From Doryteuthis pealeii (Eukaryota; Mollusca; Cephalopoda; Myopsida; Loliginidae), in assembly GCA_023376005.1 (NCBI GenBank), contig CM042143.1, positions 85,889,189 through 85,953,188 of the forward strand: DNA of 64,000 nt. Reading direction: 5' to 3'. The position numbers and the translations under genes are program-made. Positions 63,446 through 64,000 of this stretch are shown here, piece by piece. The notes under the pieces were generated by a model. It saw only the letters and a list, made by a program, of their open reading frames with translations, was not told the origin of the DNA and searched no databases. The first letter of the stretch is position 1; each line of letters starts with the position of its first letter.

Positions 63446-63860
63446 ATCTATCTATCTATCTATCTTCAACCACCCCTGTCGTTTATTGCCCTTGTGAGGT
63501 TCTCCATACAGCGTCCAGAATCTTCACAGAGCTGATTGATGCAGTTTTTTTTATGGTCGGACTATACTGGTGTGTCCATTTGTAGGTGTCCACAGGATAA
63601 CGTCATTTATGAGTTCGGTCTTGTTATCCCAGCATAGTCCAGCATGTCTTGTTCATCTTTGTGCGATAGGAGGTAAGTGGCCATACAGCTGCTTTCTTGT
63701 CGGGAGATGCTTTCAAGATTTGTTCAAGACAGCACGCAACGTCCTTGCGTAGCTGCCATCGATATGTTTTTCTAAGCGCTTCGTTAGATTCCAAGTGGTG
63801 CAGACATACAGTAGCACAGATACGACTACCGATAGGAAGAATTTTCGCTTTATCTTATCA
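63446..63860 (-). pseudogene. RTE-like LINE, C-terminal part of the reverse transcriptase ORF
   Basis: The minus-strand frame reads FFLSVVVSVLLYVCTTW, NLTKRLEKHIDGSY, TLRAVLNKS, a stop, PTRKQLYGHLPPI, a stop, TRHAGLCW, ELINDVILWTPTNGHTS and, after a frameshift, NCINQLCEDSGR. This order (S-V-L-L-Y-G-C-x-T-W, L-D-G-x-Y-T-R-M-L-R, Y-G-x-L-P, R-H-A-G-H-C-W, L-I-x-D-V-L-L-W, Q-L-C-x-D-T-G) is the thumb and C-terminal segment of a widespread RTE-like non-LTR element in invertebrates. The coding end runs straight into (TATC)n at 63446-63464, which is the microsatellite 3' tail. The catalytic FADD region is not in the window. At least three stops and one frameshift. Confidence 0.75.
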
Positions 63861-63864
63861 GCGT

Positions 63865-64000
63865 AATCAGATTTTCATAGGATCGATAATCTGTCTAAAC
63901 GTCGGAAAATAAATTGCAACCCCCTGAATATTAGATTAGATTACTCAATATTGAACATACAGGTAATATAGTTGGATTACAGTAAATGATTACATATACA
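63865..64000. other. No assigned feature
   Basis: AT-rich sequence up to the window edge. Confidence 0.4.

Overview
The window looks like gene-poor, AT-rich animal nuclear DNA, most likely from a mollusc or another lophotrochozoan. That guess rests only on repeat content and base composition and is low confidence. I found no intact host gene, no exon series, and no functional rRNA or tRNA gene. Every protein homology I can read belongs to a decayed transposable element. There is one 100-base assembly gap (2297-2396).

Most of the window is nested mobile DNA: (1) three groups of short elements with non-autonomous Helitron termini (5' TC, a 3' hairpin, CTAG/CTAA end, A|T target), here called H1, H2 and H3; (2) tRNA-headed SINE families A, B and C; (3) a family 'P' with a 3' stem-loop and a (CCAA)n tail, as in LINEs or LINE-mobilised retroposons; (4) single relics of an RTE-like LINE, a second LINE with a C-terminal zinc finger, a Penelope-like GIY-YIG endonuclease, a Ty3/gypsy element with two LTRs, a hAT element keeping its transposase tail, and a TA-flanked MITE; (5) long palindromes; (6) microsatellites and minisatellites, some over 1 kb.

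The most interesting content is a set of self-cleaving RNA motifs. A type I hammerhead ribozyme can be folded base by base in three unrelated sequences: a 549-bp insertion at 34274-34822, an isolated site at 52987-53049, and the tail of a SINE-C copy on the minus strand at 57108-57160. The 34274-34822 insertion is 1.44 units of a 382-bp monomer (tRNA-like head plus hammerhead), flanked by an identical 12-bp target duplication. That is what reverse transcription of a circular RNA would leave, as in the animal and plant elements called retrozymes. Two families join a tRNA-like pol III promoter to a hammerhead. A second unusual insertion (about 50858-51264) is GC-rich, extensively hairpinned, partly dimeric, flanked by a diverged duplication, and sits inside an H1 Helitron.

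Layout: 1-3.5 kb H2 copies, a SINE-A pair, gap, P; 3.5-10.5 kb foldback, MITE, hAT, SINE-C, LINE and Penelope relics; 10.5-23 kb Helitrons and SINEs; 23-33.5 kb a 21-bp-repeat family, Ty3/gypsy element and simple repeats; 33.5-38.3 kb retrozyme-like unit, H2, palindrome; 38.3-46 kb minisatellites, palindrome, SINE-C; 46-53 kb Helitrons, the structured insert, H3 pair, hammerhead; 53-57 kb simple repeats; 57-64 kb hammerhead SINE-C, P, SINE-B, foldback retroposon, H2 with nested SINE-A, RTE-like LINE.
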